9,449 nucleotides of DNA from Desulfovibrio sp. Dsv1 (lineage in GTDB: Bacteria; Desulfobacterota; Desulfovibrionia; Desulfovibrionales; Desulfovibrionaceae): contig APFI01000120.1 in assembly GCA_000403945.1 (NCBI GenBank), positions 1-9,449 of the forward strand, in the 5' to 3' direction. The stretch's first letter is position 1. Each line of letters begins with the position of its first letter. The position numbers and the translations under genes were made by a program. Below are positions 9,036-9,449 of the stretch, one piece after another. The notes beneath the pieces were generated by a model, which was not told where the DNA came from, ran no database searches, and saw only the letters and a list, made by a program, of their open reading frames with translations.

Positions 9036-9338
9036 TATATACGGACAGGAGCGCTGCGGCGTGATTTGCCTCCTGAATATGGCAAATGGGAAACAGCACG
9101 CTGGCGCTTCATTCACCGGCGAGATAAACGGATATGAGAAAAGCCGCTTGAAATATTGATCAATGAACCGGATTTTGAGTGGCTGATGATTGATGCCGGT
9201 CACCGCAAAGTCCGCCAAGTGAAAATAGAAAGTCAATGCTGTCCGGCTAAGGCCAACTAAAAAGTTGCCATGCGTTACGACCGGCGCGTTCATGCCTTCT
9301 TTTCGGTAATATGCCTCGCCCGCGCCGTTATCTTTTAG
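9036..9338 (+). mobile_element. IS5-like transposase remnant, internally deleted with two in-frame stops
   Basis: One continuous frame reads as a battered IS5-group transposase. It starts at YIRTGALRRDLPPEYGKWET (family form: RTGAPWRDLPPEYG), then reads HRRDKRI, a TGA at 9135-9137 where the family has Trp, EKPLEILINEPDFEWLMIDA, and HRKVRQV. It then jumps directly to KIESQCCPAKAN, a TAA at 9258-9260, and KVAMRYDRRVHAFFSVICLA, ending at TAG 9336-9338. The second block aligns without gaps to the family's C-terminal 'KIE...RLK..RR.ATRYD...F....LA' region. About a hundred central codons, with the remaining catalytic residues, are therefore missing in frame. The N-terminal helix-turn-helix is also missing. 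The element cannot transpose by itself. It begins 16 nt after the atp terminator. Confidence 0.8.
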
Positions 9339-9342
9339 GGTC

Positions 9343-9357
9343 ATGACTAGAAGTCAT
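9343..9357. repeat. 6-bp inverted repeat just after the IS5-like remnant
   Basis: ATGACT (9343-9348) and AGTCAT (9352-9357) are perfect inverted copies around AGA. The site lies 5 nt after the transposase stop, where an IS end would be expected. Whether it is part of a terminal repeat or chance cannot be judged without the matching left end. Confidence 0.25.
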
Positions 9358-9397
9358 TTCATAATTCCAGAAAAAGCCATGAAAATCGTGTAATCGA

Positions 9398-9449
9398 ATT
9401 TCAGATGAACAATGGGCAATTTTGGAACCTCTCCCTGCAAGTGAGGCTT
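9398..9449 (+). mobile_element. Second IS5-like transposase fragment (N-terminus, cut by the window end)
   Basis: The frame from 9398 reads ISDEQWAILEPLPASEA and runs off the window. 'SDEQWAILEPL' is the typical N-terminal opening of IS5-group transposases. No start codon lies in this frame: the nearest ATG (9379, MKIV then TAA) is one base out of phase, and an in-frame TGA lies at 9380-9382. The start is therefore either damaged by an indel or non-canonical. 'EPLP' in place of the usual 'EPLLP' hints at a lost codon. It lies about 60 nt beyond the C-terminal end of the first remnant and in the same direction, so two related elements appear to sit in tandem. It could also be the rearranged N-terminus of the same element. 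Confidence 0.55.

Noticed and set aside
9033..9344. A 103-codon minus-strand open frame opposite the IS5-like remnant
   Set aside because: The plus-strand frame matches transposase motifs at both ends in register. The minus-strand translation resembles no family I recognise.

Overview
The window is a GC-rich bacterial chromosome segment whose core is an F1Fo-ATP synthase operon on the + strand: b' (atpF'), b (atpF), delta (atpH), alpha (atpA), gamma (atpG), beta (atpD), epsilon (atpC). The separate b and b' genes, a b subunit with a secretion-signal-like N-terminus, and the absence of atpI, atpB and atpE from the cluster match the split arrangement known from Desulfovibrio-type sulfate reducers (Desulfovibrionaceae). 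That taxonomic call is inference from gene content and protein style; no marker RNA is present.

Layout. 1-300: decayed remnant resembling the N-terminus of an M48-type metalloprotease lipoprotein, with frame changes. 426-1499: intact M24-family (Xaa-Pro aminopeptidase-like) gene. 1522-2058: intact shikimate kinase gene 22 nt downstream, probably co-transcribed. 2073-2777: glycosyltransferase family 2 pseudogene with an internal deletion, several frameshifts and a nonsense codon. 2898-2926: near-consensus sigma70 promoter for the ATP synthase operon. 2981-8959: the seven atp genes, closely packed except for a 145-nt structured gap between b' and b. 8987-9020: intrinsic terminator. 9036-9338: internally deleted IS5-like transposase remnant with two in-frame stops. 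9398-9449: start of a second IS5-like transposase-like fragment running off the window.

How the parts relate. The atp genes encode the whole F1 catalytic head (alpha, beta, gamma, delta, epsilon) and the peripheral stalk (b, b'). The membrane a and c subunits needed for proton transport must be encoded elsewhere. The M24 peptidase and shikimate kinase are housekeeping genes with no functional tie to the ATPase.

The notable theme is contrast. All nine housekeeping genes are intact, with conserved active-site residues, while every accessory locus between or beside them (M48-like, GT2, IS5-like) is visibly decaying. This fits a lineage losing accessory functions, possibly host-associated, but one window cannot establish that. 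I see no previously undescribed system here. The best finds are the three pseudogenes, which can be read only by stitching frames together, and the structured b'/b intergenic region.
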